Shown: positions 63,083 through 64,000 of the stretch, one piece after another | Layout of the letters: each line of letters begins with the position of its first letter | Position numbering within the stretch: position 1 is the stretch's first letter | Source of the DNA: Sphingomonas gilva | Lineage (GTDB): Bacteria > Pseudomonadota > Alphaproteobacteria > Sphingomonadales > Sphingomonadaceae | Reading direction: 5' to 3' | DNA length: 64,000 bases | Assembly (NCBI RefSeq): GCF_003515075.1 | Contig: NZ_QWLV01000009.1 | Coordinates: 1 to 64,000 of the forward strand | The notes under the pieces: generated by a model | Seen by the model: only the letters and a program-made list of their open reading frames with translations | Told to the model about the DNA's origin: nothing | Database searches by the model: none | Position numbers and translations under genes: made by a program

Positions 63083-64000
63083 ATGCGCGGTGTCGCTCGG
63101 CATCCATCGGCCCTGATATTCATGCTTGCGGCGCTAGCTGCGATTGCTGTTGGAATTGCGGGACTTGGGCGCCCACTGGAGAACTGGCTGAGCGAACAGC
63201 GCGACGCGGTCGCGACCCGGGACGCCACCGGCCAGATTGTGGTCGTCGAAATGGATGCTGCGAGCATTGCGGCGCTGAAGCGATGGCCGTGGCCGAGACG
63301 GAACTACGCGCACATCGTCGACGCGCTTGATCGCGCGGGCGCCCGCACAATCGCATTCGATGTCGATTTCTCCGCCGTTTCGAACCGCGAGGACGATCGA
63401 CTGCTGGCTGAATCGATCCTTCGCGCGCGCAGTACCGTCGTCCTTCCGACCTTTCGCCAACGCGCCAAATCCGCCGATGGCCGGCAGATAGACTCGCTCC
63501 CCCTCGCGGAGCTGCGTGAGAACGCCACGCTGGCAGCGGTTGCCGTCGCTCCGGATCGCGATGGCATGGTCCGCAGGATGCCGCTTGGGACAATGACCGC
63601 CGGAACGCCGCGCCCGTCGCTGTCAGCCTTCATCGGTCGACGTAGCGGCGCGGCCGATGCCGATTTTTCTATCGACTTTTCGGTCCGGCCACTGACGGTG
63701 CCGCGTCTGAGCTTCATCGATGTTGCTCAAGGACGGATCGACCCCCGGCAGGTTGCCGGGCGCGATATCCTGATCGGCGCCACGGCGATCGAGATGGGGG
63801 ATCGCTATGCCGTGCCGCGCTACGGCGTCCTGCCCGGCGTTATCATCCAGGCCATGGCGGCCGAGACCCTCATCCGCGGAATACCGCTCCAACTTGGATG
63901 GCTTCCCGGTACGATCACGGCATTGATCATGTGCATGGGGTTGGCCCGCTGTCGAACGCTTGCGGAAATTCAGACTGCATCGATTGTCGCTGGGCTCGGC
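63083..64000 (+). CDS. CHASE2-domain sensor protein (partial, runs off the window)
   Basis: 306 codons are visible with no stop before the edge. An N-terminal membrane helix (LIFMLAALAAIAVGIAGLG) is followed by the extracytoplasmic CHASE2 domain. Features: IVVVEMDAASIAALKRWPWP (the DxxSxxxLxxWPWPR signature), YAHIVDALDRAGARTIAFDV, and GRDILIGATAIEMGDRYAVP. A further membrane helix (LGWLPGTITALIMCMGLARC) starts near the edge. CHASE2 proteins usually end in cyclase, kinase or phosphodiesterase domains, which lie outside the window. SD GGAAGG is eight bases before this ATG; in-frame ATGs at 63065 and 63029 are alternatives. Confidence 0.88.
   Translation, partial: MRGVARHPSALIFMLAALAAIAVGIAGLGRPLENWLSEQRDAVATRDATGQIVVVEMDAASIAALKRWPWPRRNYAHIVDALDRAGARTIAFDVDFSAVSNREDDRLLAESILRARSTVVLPTFRQRAKSADGRQIDSLPLAELRENATLAAVAVAPDRDGMVRRMPLGTMTAGTPRPSLSAFIGRRSGAADADFSIDFSVRPLTVPRLSFIDVAQGRIDPRQVAGRDILIGATAIEMGDRYAVPRYGVLPGVIIQAMAAETLIRGIPLQLGWLPGTITALIMCMGLARCRTLAEIQTASIVAGLG

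Overview
The window reads as a chromosomal segment from a GC-rich alphaproteobacterium, most likely a sphingomonad (Sphingomonas or a close relative). The evidence is a complete Entner-Doudoroff operon (zwf-pgl-edd-glk-eda), a CckA-type hybrid kinase, a GTTC-N7-GTTC SOS box in front of recA, abundant GC-rich palindromic intergenic repeats, and a TonB-dependent receptor. Nearly all the sequence is coding. I saw no phage, insertion sequence, CRISPR array, rRNA or tRNA.

Layout. 0-13 kb holds housekeeping and cell-cycle genes: a PPK2 kinase, GreB-like factor, soluble lytic transglycosylase, dapA, smpB, an M13 lipoprotein peptidase, cckA plus a lone receiver, and recA. 13-19 kb holds a GST, a dicarboxylate symporter translationally coupled to an M24 peptidase, and alaS. 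19-26.4 kb (minus strand) is one co-directional run: marR, an SH3-like ORF, argC, then the ED pathway. 26.5-31.2 kb holds secG, pyrG and a TonB receptor. 31.7-40 kb holds lolC-lolD, a GNAT, a glutathione peroxidase, dnaE and an acyl-CoA ligase.

40-49 kb is a respiratory island. It contains a caa3-type oxidase (subunit II fused to cytochrome c, subunit I fused to III), CtaG, cytochrome b561, two further c-type cytochromes and a membrane PQQ glucose dehydrogenase. 49-59 kb is a storage and carbohydrate island: a YetF-like protein, glycosyltransferase, GH13 glucosidase, NAD(P)H-hydrate dehydratase and histidine phosphatase on one strand; a methyltransferase, cyanophycin synthetase and cyanophycinase on the other. 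59-64 kb holds a TpsB outer-membrane transporter opposite a FecR-domain protein with a huge Gly/Asn/Pro tail and the start of a CHASE2 sensor.

The most notable points: (i) five intergenic sites between 44.2 and 54.6 kb match the EcfG general-stress promoter (GGAAC-N16/17-GTT), two of them readable in both directions, which suggests the respiratory and storage islands form one stress regulon; (ii) the cyanophycin synthetase is split by a one-base insertion in an AAA run; (iii) dnaE carries an in-frame palindromic repeat element; (iv) three 91-bp-class REPIN-like elements have 25-bp arms, one of them interrupted by a second, unrelated palindrome.
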